From contig CM032131.1 in the NCBI GenBank assembly GCA_018894105.1, positions 7,776,501 to 7,840,500 of the forward strand: a DNA stretch of 64,000 nt, given 5' to 3'. Shown here piece by piece: positions 45,120 through 59,000 of the stretch; position 1 is the first letter of the stretch, and each line of letters starts with the position of its first letter. A program made the position numbers and the translations under genes. The notes below the pieces were generated by a model that was given only the letters and a program-made list of their open reading frames with translations, had not been told where the DNA came from and did no database searches. Source of the DNA: Jacaranda mimosifolia (Eukaryota; Streptophyta; Magnoliopsida; Lamiales; Bignoniaceae).

Positions 45120-47446
45120 TATTTCTTAGTATCTTGCTTTTTGGCTTTTAATTTGGTTTATTGCTTATCTTAATGTTAATGATGCTCATAATTCTCTTCC
45201 TTGATCAGTATTTAGTAAGATATCTAAACCATATACTATTGCATTCAACACCTTCAAAGGTTGAGTTTCTATAAAAATATCAGATGCCATAAGACGGCTT
45301 TCCTTTTGGTTTGTGTGACTTGTGAAATTGTTACTGCTCAATTGAAGTGGAAAAAGGTATCTAAATTTCAAAAATTGATTTGCCCATTGAGTGAACAAAT
45401 CAATGCTAATCAAATATTTCTTTTGAAAGCTTTTTTTTTTTTTTCCTTCCAAGGCTCTTTCTAAGTAGTTCCAACTCTACAAACAAGCATCAATATTTGG
45501 TCGAATGACTCGCATGGGGGAGTTTTGCATCTTTTCTCATTGTTATAAGGAGATTGCATTTACTTGTACTCACTGGCTTCTTTGTTGTGAAAGGTTTTGT
45601 TATTCCTGTTTTGAAGTTGGCAGCATCAAGATATGACTTCGGGCTTGCATATAAGTTTTCTCTATCAATAATATCACTAAAGGAAATTATTATTGTTTCC
45701 ATCCTATTGTTCTGTGATGTAGTTAATGTTGGTTAGTTTGGTGATTCTAAAGCTAATTTTTCATCTTGAACACTACGGAGCATGGCTTTGTCTTCTATAA
45801 TTGTTACAAACTTGATGAATTTTTATACTTTTTGTGATATCTCTCATTAGTTGCCTCATATGTCAAGTAATAGAGTTTGGTATGCTGGATTTACTTTTTT
45901 GCATGTACAAAGGCTTCAGTTTTAATGAAGTACTTTCTTAGCCATGTGCGAGTGCAAAATAGTTTGGCATGCTACAGGAGGAAAGTAATTAGGCTATGAT
46001 GTGGAAAGTTAGCTACTTTCTGCTAGCCCAAGGTTCCTAAACTAGGAAATTGACCATTTGAGTTAGTAGCTTCCGAAGGTATCTCTCACTACTTCTGTGT
46101 TTTTTTTTTCATTTGTAAGAGTTATTTATCGATCTAATGATTGCTCACAAGTATTAGTATGTTTATGTGTTCGAGCTTTCAATTGGAGGTCTGAGAGCTT
46201 AAACAGTCTGTAATGAAAAGATTCTCATTCTTACTTGCAGCATAAAAAGTTCCTTATTTTTATATATAGATGGGTTTATGAAAAGAGGAGTTATTTAGTG
46301 ATTAGTATTGGAAAAGAAAGAAGTTGATAGTGTTTTGATAAGTAAAAGAATCAGAAATAAAATGATAGAGGAGATTTAGGAGAATTGAGATTAAAATACT
46401 AAAATTTAAATTTATGTTTTTTGATTAATTGTATTCAATAATTAATAATTGTAACCTAAGTAATAAGGCCTTATGCTTTTTCTCAGGGATAAATTTTTTG
46501 AAAACAAAAATATTTTTTTAAGCCTTTAGTGAAAGGAAAATTAGTCCTTATATTTTTTTTGAACCCTAAACTATGAAAGAGAATTATATAAAGAAGTCCT
46601 TCAAATTTTGGAGGAGTAGACGCCTTTTTTGACTAAAGGTAGAGTTACCTTACTCAAATGCATCTCTTTTTCAAATCATACATATCTAGATAGTAAATTT
46701 GTTTCGATAATCTCTGACAAAAGGATTAATAGTATTTGAGTGTTCTAGAAATAATAGAAAACTTTTGTTTGTTTTTGAGTTCTTATATTGACAAGCTAGC
46801 ATTATTTCCATGCTATTCACCAATATTTTATAACTTTTTTATGATAGCTTCAACTTCATATTTATTGGAGACTTTCTAATCATCAGAACTTATATGTATA
46901 ACATAAAAAAAATATCAAAGCACAGAAAAAGATACACTAACATTTTTGAGTTAATTTCTCATTTGGAATAATTTATGGCACTTGATAACTATTTGCATGT
47001 ATAAGATTTTATAAATTTCTATCTCACCAAGTCAATTTATGCACGGTGCTCTAATACTAGTATATATATATATATGTATATACATATTTATACTATAAAA
47101 AAAGTCATGTTATACTCATAAACGACGATTATTTCACCAATTACATCATCTACCATTCTTAAATTATACGCATGTAACTAATTAACTTTAATAACTAGTG
47201 CTAGCTATCTTAACCACCGACCCTTCTACCATTGCAAGACATGTTACATTAATATTCTTCGCAATTCATTCCCACTAAACTCACTAACCTTCATGCTTCC
47301 CATGTTTTATTATGGTGTTAAAATCAGGTAATTTTTCTTTTTATAAAAATTTAGATTCATCATATTTGATTAAAAATTTATAAAATTTATATAGTGATAA
47401 TAAATTGTGAAGGAATTTATATATTTGTGCGAGGATCACACATTAT

Positions 47447-47483
<37 letters not shown>

Positions 47484-49122
47484 ATTATTAATACAAGTAC
47501 AAATTATCTTGCATAGAAATATGGGTATAAATTATCATGCACTACTTAATGAAAATATAAAAATAGATTGCTGACAAAGTAAGAAGAATAATTGATTAAA
47601 TTCGAGGATGTTGTTAGAAAAAAACACTTATGATATAGAGTATAACATTCCATGTCGAGCTTTGATTGACATGAATTTACAAAAATTATGTCGAGCTTCT
47701 AACCAATTACTAGGATTGAACTCGAACTAATAACAATTTTTTTTTTTCAATTGAAAGACCTAATAACAACCTAATGAGCTAGTCATGTACTACTGCTTCT
47801 CATTTCGGGGTAATTAAATAGCAAGCAATACCTTGAGGATCATTTAGTCTAGCTGAAGAATTAGTTGATGAGTAATTAATAACAAGGTTGTACTAATTTT
47901 ATGTGTTATTGTTTTTTTTTTAATGAATAGTACTCTGCTTGGTTCTCGTTGGGGGGACTACCTCTCCTCCCCCAGCGCTCTCTAGTAAAGTAGTAATGTT
48001 TTGGCCATCCACCACCGTCGACTCCTTTGTTTGTTTCATTTTTTATTTTTTTTTTAGGGGATCAAGTTTTCGATTTGACAATTTGATGGAGCATTCAATT
48101 TGGATTTGAAGGAAGAATTCTGGAGAATAATTTCAAATGATTCTATATCAGATAGATTCGAAATTTGTCACAATGACTCGAAAAATATATATTTCAAAAT
48201 AAGGAGTTTAAGTATTTGATTATTAGAAAATTAAAAACTAATCCACCCCAATTTATTCATAAATTTATTGCTTTGATTTTCTTCTATTTATGGTCCCCTC
48301 ATGTGACCAAGCCTCTTTTCAAACATGTTAATTAATTTTTTTTTTTATATATATGCATACGCATCTAAAGTCCATTTGATTTCAAATTATAGCAATTATA
48401 TATAAGTGTAAAGATAATATCATCTGATTAATTGACTAATGACCAATTACGTTGCTGAATATCGCTACTCATATTAGCTTCATGATATATAGTTGGCCAT
48501 TATTTTAGGCTATTGGGGTAAAAAAGGTAAATTTATACTAACATTTAAATTATAATCTTCAATGTCATATTATTAATTTAAGTCGAAATATATTTTTTAA
48601 AATAAAATTTTATTTTGAAATATTTCAAAAAAGAATGTTAAATTTAAAATAAATGAAATAATGTGCACGTACATTTACTTATTTATTTTTTGGCTCCATA
48701 GCACTGGAAATTGTGATTGAAACAATCTAAGTGCATTTTACTTTGCCCCTCAAGTATATGAATGTAATATTTTGCCCTCTTATTTTAAAAAGAATTTTTA
48801 GTTTTTGAAATTCACCTTTCCTTGCGAAATTTTTGAGAAAATATTGAGACTTTAAAATCATTGTTTGAAATTGATAATATAATGTAACTAATTTAAAGCA
48901 ATAATTATATATCGTCATAATTGAATTTTGCACTTAGGTTACTATTAAGAAATTTTTTATTAAAAAATTAATTTCATTCGTAACTATCATAAGTGAAAAG
49001 TAATTAATAGTTATAATCATCAACTAAAAAAAAAATCATGTGAAAAGAATAGTTTTAAAATTAGAGAATAATAATATAGAACATGCTAACAATGTCCTTA
49101 ATCTTTTGACAATAGTAGGCAT
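45120..49122. other. Intergenic AT-rich DNA
   Basis: No supported gene. It contains poly-T runs, a TA-rich stretch near 47060-47080 and an AG microsatellite. Short open frames near 45190-45740 are on both strands without recognisable content; part may be the 3' UTR of the small gene just upstream. Confidence 0.5.
47451..47480. repeat. (AG)15 microsatellite
   Basis: Uninterrupted AG dinucleotides for 30 bp after TATGTTG. Confidence 0.95.
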
Positions 49123-49992
49123 TAGGCTTGTAAATGGATATTCAAAAATTCATTTACCGTTCGCATATGAATAAGTTTATAGAGCATATTATTTGTATCC
49201 ATTTAAAACAGATATTATTCGTATTCGATTAATAGATATTTGACTATAAATGGATACGAATATGGTAATTACCTATTCGATTCGTTTAATATCCTTTTCG
49301 AATATATATTCGTTAAATATATCCATTTATATGTTTGATTGTCCTTAATTTAATTAAATTTGTTATCCATATATGATAAATAGTATTTAAAAAATTATTA
49401 TATATATTATACACAATAAATTATTTTTATTTTTTCAATTTGAAATCTCATAATCTATTTATAAATGAATATAAGTATAAATTAGTAATTAAAGAATTAA
49501 TAAGGAAAAATTAGTAGTTAAGGATTGTGAAGAATTGATATACGGTAGTAATGATAATTAAACACTATTAAATAAAAATATTAAAAAATAATATATGAAC
49601 GATAAAATTGATAAATATAAAATTAGTGTTGCTTAACTTTATAACTAATTTATATTTGTGTCATTTTATTAATATTAATTCATCATAAAGTCAATCATTA
49701 TTTTAAAAAATTAACTAAATCAAGAATAATTAATTTTTTAATTCTAAGATAGAGCAGTAAACTTTTTTTAAATGAAATTTATTAGCAAAAATATGCATTT
49801 TATTACAAGTTAATGGATTCGGATATTTGGAAATGGATATTCAAATATTTATAAATGAATGTATCTTAATAATTATAATCGGGCACAAATATATTCGAAT
49901 TTGATTAATATTTATTGGATACAAATTCGAATGTTATTAAAAAATATTTGTTGAATACAAATATTGTAAAATTTAATCGGATACAGGCTGTA
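49123..49992. mobile_element. MITE-like element of hAT style next to the peptidase promoter
   Basis: It starts TAGGCTTGTAAATGGATA and ends near GGATACAGGCTGTA; the ends are imperfect inverted repeats of the GGCTTGTA/TACAGGC kind. Inside, GGATA and GAATA(T) motifs recur in both orientations, and there is no coding sequence. No clear 8-bp target duplication was found, so the borders are approximate. Confidence 0.45.
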
Positions 49993-50019
49993 TCGTTTAA
50001 TATCAATTTATTGTCCTAC

Positions 50020-50027
50020 TATATATA
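50020..50027 (+). promoter_or_regulatory. Likely TATA box of the peptidase gene
   Basis: TATATATA lies 73 bp before the chosen start codon (50100). Transcription would then begin near 50050, which rules against the in-frame ATG at 50031. Confidence 0.5.
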
Positions 50028-50099
50028 TGTATGTATATCCCTTTTACTCGCCACAAAAACCCCAACAAAAACCGAAATGTTAAAATAAGCCTTTATCAA

Positions 50100-53000
50100 A
50101 TGGCATTTTGTGCCATCATCACTCTCACTCGTCACTGCCACATTCCCCATTTGCTGGTTTCGAGATTTCACAGAGTACCCATTTTCCCCAATAACTTCCA
50201 GTGCAGAAGACAAACTGCAATTAGAATAATGTCATCAGCTTCAGAAACTGCAGGAGTTGCAGCAGAAGAAACGATTCTTACTGCTCCCTACGGTTCTTGG
50301 AAGTCGCCTATCACGGCAGGCATCGTTTCTGGCTCGGATAAACGGCTCGGCGGGTTCGCTGCTGACTCTTTGGGCCGCCTCTACTGGATAGAATCCCGCC
50401 CCACCGAATCTGGGTATTCATATACCTGTGCTTATACGCTTGGAAGCATAATCTGTAGTTTCCATGATAAAGATTGTTTATGTGTGTGTGTGTGCGTGTA
50501 TTCTTGTCTTTTGTTGGATTCAGCATTTCGAAGTTTGAGGCGATCCTTGTATGTATCGTGTGCTTCTAAATAAATTTTTTGTAAAAGTAGTTTTTGTTTG
50601 GGTTTACTGAGATTCAATTTGTCGCGCAAGAGTGGGGTTTGTGTGTAAATTTGCGATATATGTGGACTCCACTGCGGTACATGTTATTTTGGAAAAGGAA
50701 AAAAGAAACCTTGATGGATACAAACAGATACATGTTTTAAGACCAATATATATATATATATATAGATTCATGTTATTGGTGTTTAGGAATTTGATTTTAG
50801 AGAATTGGCGATTCGGATAAGGAGTTTTTTCATAAAATTTGGTTGACGAGGAAAGGTGCTCTGTGCTTACTAGAATTTGGAATACTATTTACAGTTTACT
50901 GACCGTAAAACTATCACCGTTTTTTGCTTCTTCAACTTTTAAAAGACTAGTGATGGATATGTTGTATAAAGAAATAATGAAATCCTGGTGTTCCTTGATT
51001 GCTAGATGGTATATATTCAGAACAGTTTCTGATAGGTCTGTTGAGCTTGTTGAGTGTAACTGAACCTGGATTCGTTCACTTACAAAAAATGATATGAACG
51101 TTGACACCTTTTAGTAGTTTTAATTAATTCGTGTTTAGTTTTCTGCTCGTTCCAAATGAGCTATACTTTTAAGTTGCAAGAAAATATGTAGTCCATCAAC
51201 TGATCTCAAAATATTGAATTTCTCTTGTGGTGTACTTAATTCGCTATTCTTTGTGTGTTTGGAGGAGCAGTGTTTTAGATTTTGGCTGACTTTGCCAATA
51301 AAAGATGTGGTTTTGTATTTTGTATTGATTGAAGCTTCTTGGTGTTTCAGAAGAAATGTCCTGGTAAGACAAGCTGAGAGCAAACAGGACGAGCCAACTG
51401 ATATTACACCGAAAGATTTTGCAGTGAGGACTGTGGCACAAGAATATGGAGGTGGAGCTTTTAGCATTTTAGGAGACTCCATTGTCTTCTCAAATTACAA
51501 GGATCAAAGACTTTACAAGCAGCCAATTTCATCTGAAGGTCAGTCTTTCTTACTTTCTTCTTTTCCATTAATATCACAAATCAGTGATCAGTCCTTCCCT
51601 TTGAATTTGAACTGCACTATTCTGATTCCTCAACTTAATGTTCCATTTGTTAGATGAGCTTCTATATGACTATTTTCATCTGCAGCTAATGTTTCTCAGT
51701 TAATTTTCTTATTGCTGTTAAACAGCCTAATAGAAACATATTCCTCTTAATCGAACTTTAATTTTGGTGTAGATTTTAGTTTCTGAAGTGAACAACACTT
51801 TGTCATTTATATAATTAATTCATCGTAGCAGATTCAGCTCCTGTGCCGCTGACGCCAGACTATGGTGGGCCACTTGTGTGCTATGCTGACGGAGTATTTG
51901 ATTCTCGATTTAATCGTTACCTGACAGTGAGGGAAGGTAGATTGTGAAATTATCTCGTTCTTTACAAACTATCTTAGGTGAAAGTTGTTTATTTCTTTTC
52001 CTCTTCATATTATCTAGTTTCCATTCCTGAATGTGATTTCTTTCTGATAGATCGTCGTGAAAGTAGTACAAATGCCACCACTACAATTGTTTCAATTGAT
52101 CTCTGTGGCAACCCTATAAAAGGTAAAAGTTGCATCTGTGCTTGGGCCTGTGGGAGTATTTTCTTTAGAATAAGTTGGAAGTTTTATTTCCATATTACAT
52201 ATATTTTTATAGATAGAGGCTAGGGGTAGACTGATTCTTTTTTATCAATCACAATGCAGAACCTGAAATATTAGTTGGAGGCAGTGACTTCTATGCTTTT
52301 CCTCGAGTTGATCACAAAGGAGAACGAATCGCATGGATTGAATGGGGTCACCCAAACATGCCATGGGACAGATCTGAACTTTGGGTTGGCTATATATCTG
52401 AGAATGGGTAGGTAGACAACATATTTTTTATTTTCTTTCATGTGGGATATTGTTTTTGAATTGCAATTTTTTATGGTTTAGATTATTTGAATTAGCATTC
52501 CAATTGCTTGCATTAAGTTCTGACACAATTTTTAATCATATATTTCCTGCATGGTCATCCTAACTATTCTTATCCCTTGTTCTTTTTTATTGCAAGTAAT
52601 TTCTCAAAGATCCTATAAATTTTGTGAATAGCATAAGATTGTTGTAACCAGTCTTGCACCTCTGAACAATAACTTACACTCAAAGTAATAGAAAAAGACA
52701 TTCATCAATGTGTATTGATTTGCTCTTCATGTACTGTAAGAGAGCAAGTTCTGGGGACTCATAAGATTTGATCAGATCCAACTCTATTTCAAATGAGGAA
52801 ATTATTTTGATAAGGTTAATTTCTCATATAATTGTTTAGTGTTGCTCTATTTGGATCGGCTGTTATTTTACTGCCTCGTAACTCAACAACCCTGAATGCC
52901 AGACTTTTATGTCAAATAGTTGGATCATGCATTCGCCATTTCTAGATGTTTATGGTTACTGGATGATTTTTTTTGCAGAAGTTGCCCAGCTCTTGTACTA

Positions 53001-56000
53001 TTCTGCTGTGTGGCTTCAATGCCATTTCATATATAATATATCATTTGAATATGATATAGGATATGGTTTTTTCAGCTTTAGAAAGCTCTGTTCTGTCATC
53101 ATTGTATTGTACCCAATCAGTTTGTGATGGAATACTTTGGTTGAGAATATAAATGTTCTGCAAATCCTGACTGTTTCTTTTGGTTTAAAATGCTTCTTCC
53201 AGGGACATCCAAAACCGGATTTGTGTTGCTGGTGGTGATCCATCAATTGTGGAATCACCAACTGAACCTAAGTGGTCACCTGAAGGTACTATTTTACATA
53301 CTTGATACATTTTGTTAACATTCTGTTTGATGCATAATAAGCTTTTCTTCCTCCTCTGAATGGCAGTAAATAAGGTTTTATAATTAATTTGTGTGATCTA
53401 ATCACAAAGCCGGTGCAGTTTGTAGCCTTTACTTTAGTGGTTATACTGTGAAATGCAGGTAACTCTGACAAACAATGCCCTAATGCCTGCTTCAACTTGT
53501 ACACCCCTAGCAAAACTTCTAAAACCCTTTTAAGAATTTAAATGAGGACAATTAAATGTGAATAGTGGGATATAATAACGCATTCATTTTTGGAATGAGG
53601 AACCCGGATTCATTAAAAGGCATATCTTTTCATGTCTAACCAAAAACTTTTTGTGCCAAATTAAACTTGTATTTAATTTGGAAGGAAGGAGTATAACATG
53701 GGTTTGCAAAATTAGTGAAGTATTTTAAAAACTTTATTCCTTCTCAAGCTATGCTGTAGACCATTGACATTGTTCTTTGGTTTCTCTTACGTATTTACTC
53801 GTGGTCTATGTTAATATTCTGATATCCAGTCGAATGTTGCCGTGCATTTTAACCGAGAATTCGTGGTGGTAAGAAGTTCTGATTGACATTGTTTTGTTGT
53901 TTCTATTATTTCAGGGGAACTTTTCTTCATCACTGATAGAAAAAATGGGTTTTGGAATATCTACAGATGGGTATATATTTATCTTATCATTTGTAATTTA
54001 GTTCTTTAAGAATCCCTTTCATCCGTTTCCAATTTTCTCCATGTTAAATGTTTGATGTACCCAATCATGTTTCTCCACAAGGATTTCTCAACGTTTTCCC
54101 CTTTATCTCATACAGGACAAGTACATAGCAATACTTTAACAATGTATAAAGTGAAAAATATGCACCACAATGTATATACTCAAAATTTATTTGGCTGGAA
54201 AGAAGATAAACAGATAGATTTCATGGGGTTTTAGATAGTTAAATACTTAAATAATGGATAATATTAGGCTTGAATTAGATCAAAGAAAAATTTTGATGGC
54301 TGGTTGCAGAAGAACAAATACCCCTGGCAATATATTGAGAAATTGAGGTTGGTTTTTGCCTTCTAGAAAACTATACTCCCTGAAATATTGAAGTTGTGTT
54401 CAGAAGAATGAATCATAATGTTGAGGTTCTGAGAAAGAAAATATCGTTTTCAAGGACTTCATGACTAGTTATATGTTTCTTAAACTTGTCCTACTGACGC
54501 TGTATAAGATTGAAATAACACTAGAACACCAGAGCTGAAACTGATGGACTCAAATAAATGTGAAAATCAAGATTAGCAGTGTAATCTCAACAATTACATG
54601 CAGCAAAGAATAGAAATTAAACATAATGAGGAGACCTGCATTGTCATAGACCTCTTCCTTTTGACTGAAAATTCTTAGGAGTTACTGCAGAAAAAGTCAT
54701 CTTCAAAATTCTTAAGTTGTTGTGTAACCAATTAAATCTTTCATGCATATTAATGCCAATGAACTTGTCAAACATCAATATAGTTTAAGCATCTCAGGTC
54801 ATTTAGATTAACGTGGCTGTACACCATTATCTTTCCAATGCTAAGTCATAGTATGGTCCTTTTCTTTGACAAAATGGAATGAAATTGTGGCTTGTTATCA
54901 TTACCAAATTAAACTCAATACTAAATGAAATTATGAAATTGTGGCTTGTGATCATTACCAAATTAAACCCCATACTAATTGATGCTAATGACTTTGGCTT
55001 TGATAAGAGTCTGCTCTGCTCCAGAAATTCCATGATTTGATTTATTTCACCTTTTTCTATTTTCAAGTCTACATCTTGCCATTTTGGTGTGCTCTTCTTC
55101 TTCTTTCAGTTGGATTATCTTAATGGGACTTTAACCAAAACTTCATCATAATCATTGCAGTCTCACTCATGCTTATCATTTTTGTCATTGTTGGTGTCAT
55201 ATCATCTATCTATTTTTGTACTACGACACACATACACACCTACTCATAGGGATGCAACTGGCTTGATCTTATATTTCTCCTATCTCCTTAGGTGGAAGCC
55301 ACAAATCAAGTGCTGCCTATTTACTCCTTAAATGCAGAGTTCACAAAACCATTATGGGTTTTTGGCTTGAACTCATATGAATTTCTTCAGAGTTCTAGTC
55401 TGAAGAACTTAATTGCTTGCAACTACAGGTAATGCAAAGAAAGCAATGCTTAGAAATAATGATTTGTCTTTGGAAATGTTTTCTATGAATATGTTATTGG
55501 TGTGTCTAGGAAGGACCTCATTATTTAATCCCATTTCTTTCACGTTATACATAAGGATCTTTTCAATTGGTGGAAAATCTCTGCAGGATGAATGGGAGGT
55601 CACATCTTGGAGTTCTGGATGTTATGCAGAGCAAAATATCACTACTTGATATTCCTTTCACAGATATAAATAATATAGTAAATATCATCGCCTCTATTTC
55701 TATGTTATGAAGTCCTTTTTCCTTATGAAAATGCCCATTACTTAAAGATATGCCTAATTCATGCAGACATGTGGGCTTGACTGCCTTTATGTTGAAGGAG
55801 CATCTGCAGTTCATCCTTTATCAATAGCTAAGGTTCTGGTTCTTATTATTCTATAATGAAAATAGACATCACACTTGGTACTTCAAGCTCTTGAAATTGA
55901 CAATTTCAGGATTTTTGCATTTGTTCCTTTATTTTTTTGTTATTATCCTTTGGTCATCTGTCACCATCCATTATTGTCTTTACAGGTGATTTTAGATGAT

Positions 56001-59000
56001 CAGAAATCCAAAACAGTTGATTTTAAGATTATATGGTCTTCGTCTTTTATAAGTTCATCGTACAGACCATACATAAGCTCGCCAGAGCTGATAGAGTTCC
56101 CCACAGAAGTCCCAGGGGAAAGTGCGTATGCATACTTTTACCCCCCTACCAACCCTCTTTTTCAAGCTAGCCCGGAGGAGAAACCTCCACTGCTGTTAAA
56201 AAGCCACGGTATTCTTTTGTATTTTTCATTCCAAAGCATTGCTTATTCAATCAATTGAGACCATCATCTCCGAAATATTACTTGCACCAGTAGAGTTGCT
56301 TAATTTATTTTCTAGAATATCCTTTGAACTTGTAATTGGTGACAAGTGATTATTTATATGCTATGTTGCCTTGGAGGATTTCTCTTGCTGAATGTGATGG
56401 TGGAGTAGCTAGAGATATTACGGTCAATTGAAAAGTTTTAAGGAGGTTTATGTAAGAGTTGCCTCGGTTGAGACTAGTTGAAGATTTTCTCTTCTATTGT
56501 TACTCTAGCAAGAACAATTATTGGATAACCTGATAGGCAGGGGACAGGATCCTATATCTGAATCATTTCCGTTTGGAAATTGGTCTTATTTGTTGTCTTG
56601 AATTAAATTACTATTACAGCATACAAACAAGTATATACGTAGTTATGTGTGTGTGTGTGTGCGTGTGTTGTGCCTCACCTGGTCAGTGAAATAGAAAACT
56701 CATGCATAATGAGGTGAATGGAACCCTTGCTTGTCTAAACGATGAGGAGAGGATTGTGTACATTGTGTGTTGCCTTTTGTTAAGAACAGATATTTTGCAA
56801 GCATTCTTGGATATTTTTTCTGAATTGATTCCATTTCAAGTGTATTAAATATGTCAACCTCTAATCTGCACTGTATAGGAGGCCCTACTGCTGAGACTCG
56901 TGGTATTTTAAATCTCAGTATCCAATATTGGACCAGTCGTGGATGGGCTTTTGTGGATGTTAATTATGGTGGAAGCACTGGTATATTGGGTTTTGACCTT
57001 TTTTTCCTTTATTTTTGTCGGTCTCTGTTTTGAGAATTCTTATTCTTGAGTTAAAATTCTGAAGGATATGGCCGTGCATATCGAGATAGGCTACTTGGAC
57101 GCTGGGGAATTGTTGATGTCGATGACTGCTGCAGCTGTGCCAAATTTTTGGTAACAAACAGTTTTCAGTTTTGTCCTAATAATAGATATAATGGTTCCCT
57201 TTTTTTTTTTTTTTTTTTTTAAATTGGTTTGTAGGTTGATGGTGGGAAGGTCGATGGTGAAAGATTATGTATCACTGGGGGTTCTGCTGGTGGATACACA
57301 ACCCTAGCTGCACTTGCATTCAGAGATACATTTAAAGCTGGAGCATCGTTGTATGGAGTAAGTGTTTATTATCCTGACTAACTATCATCTTAGTTAAAGG
57401 TTTTATAGTTAACTTTATTATTTATTACGGTGGCCTATATTTATATAGTTCTTCAACCTTGTTCACAAAAAATTCAACACTCAACCCATTCAAGATATAT
57501 TACAGCCACTATTTTAATAAATTTTGCTATATCATGGTTTCCTTATTGAAAGAAGATTTAGTGCTGGAATAGATATCTTTCTTTTCAGTGTCCCCTCTGT
57601 TCTTGCAGTCTTTAATTCTATGGTATATCTGTAGTGTCTTGTCTATCCTCTAGTAGCGGCAGAAAATTGCCTGTCTGCTCTTTTGTTGTCTATGTGATAA
57701 CCATTTATGTTACATCTATAGAGTTTTGTTTAGTTTAGAAGACTTTCCATTTCATGGTGAATAGTTCTTGAACAAGAAGGATGAGGGACGTGACGTGCCC
57801 CTATGTTTCACCAAGCACGTGTGTGCCATCACTACAACAAAGGATTAAAGACACTATAAAATGCCACTTAAATAATACTATAGTGGCAATTTTATATTTA
57901 ATGATATTTTTTAAGTCACTAAATTACTTTTGTTTTGGCATTAATAAAATGCAATAAAAATTGCATCAAATAACGCATTAAAATGTCACAAAAATGCATT
58001 AAATAACATGTCGAAATACCACTAAAAATTATTTTAAATAACATGCTAGCATGCCACTGAAAATTGCATGTAGTGGTAGGTTAAAATGCTACAAAAGTTC
58101 CTTTAAATGATAAGGTATCACACCATAAAAAATACAATGAGTGGCATGAGAAAATATCACAAAGATACTTTTAAATGACATGCTAATGTATCACAAAAAA
58201 TTCATATAGTGATATTAAAATGTCACAAAAGATTTCTTTAAATGACATACTAACATGCCATGAAAATTAATTAAATAACATGCTAAATAAATGGCAAAAA
58301 AGATTCATTTGAGTGACATCTTAATCTAACAACCCCACATATAATACTCTAACATGCTCCAATTGCTCAGTATAAGACTCGAACCTACATCATATTGCTT
58401 GAAAAGATGAGTTTACAATCATGCTACCCACCAAATGTTCATTATAAATATTCAAAAATATTATTATATTTTTATACTTTAAAAGCATATTTTCTCAATT
58501 ATTTAAATATATAGTCAAAATTACTATATTAAATAATATATTTGAAAAAAATTGAGATATTAAATTTATAGATAGAAAATATTCCAAAAAATAATGTATA
58601 GATGAGGAGAAAAAATGGGCAAAAACTTAAATCTTTGATACTTCTTGAAAAATATGTTTAATTTAGTCGATCCATTAAAATTATATTAAGTAGTTAATTT
58701 CATCAATGCATTATGATAAGATAAAATTATATATTTGATAGTTATCAATAACTATATATACTTTATCTATTTTTTTGTGATATTTATTTCATATCACACT
58801 ATAACTAAATTATGGGTTATTATTTTTTTCAGAAAAAAGTAGTATTGCTAGTTAAATGCTTTTAACATATAGTTATGTTAATAATTTCAATAAAATTATG
58901 TTTCTATAATATTTATTAATCAATTACTAATAAGTATGATATTATAGTGACATTTTTTATTACTATCACTTTATTACTTTAATGTGTCACAATACTGTAA

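Noticed and set aside
50031..50099. In-frame upstream ATG extending the peptidase by 23 residues
   Set aside because: It sits 4 bp after the TATA box, so it would be upstream of the likely transcription start; the next ATG (50100) has better context and starts a transit-peptide-like sequence.
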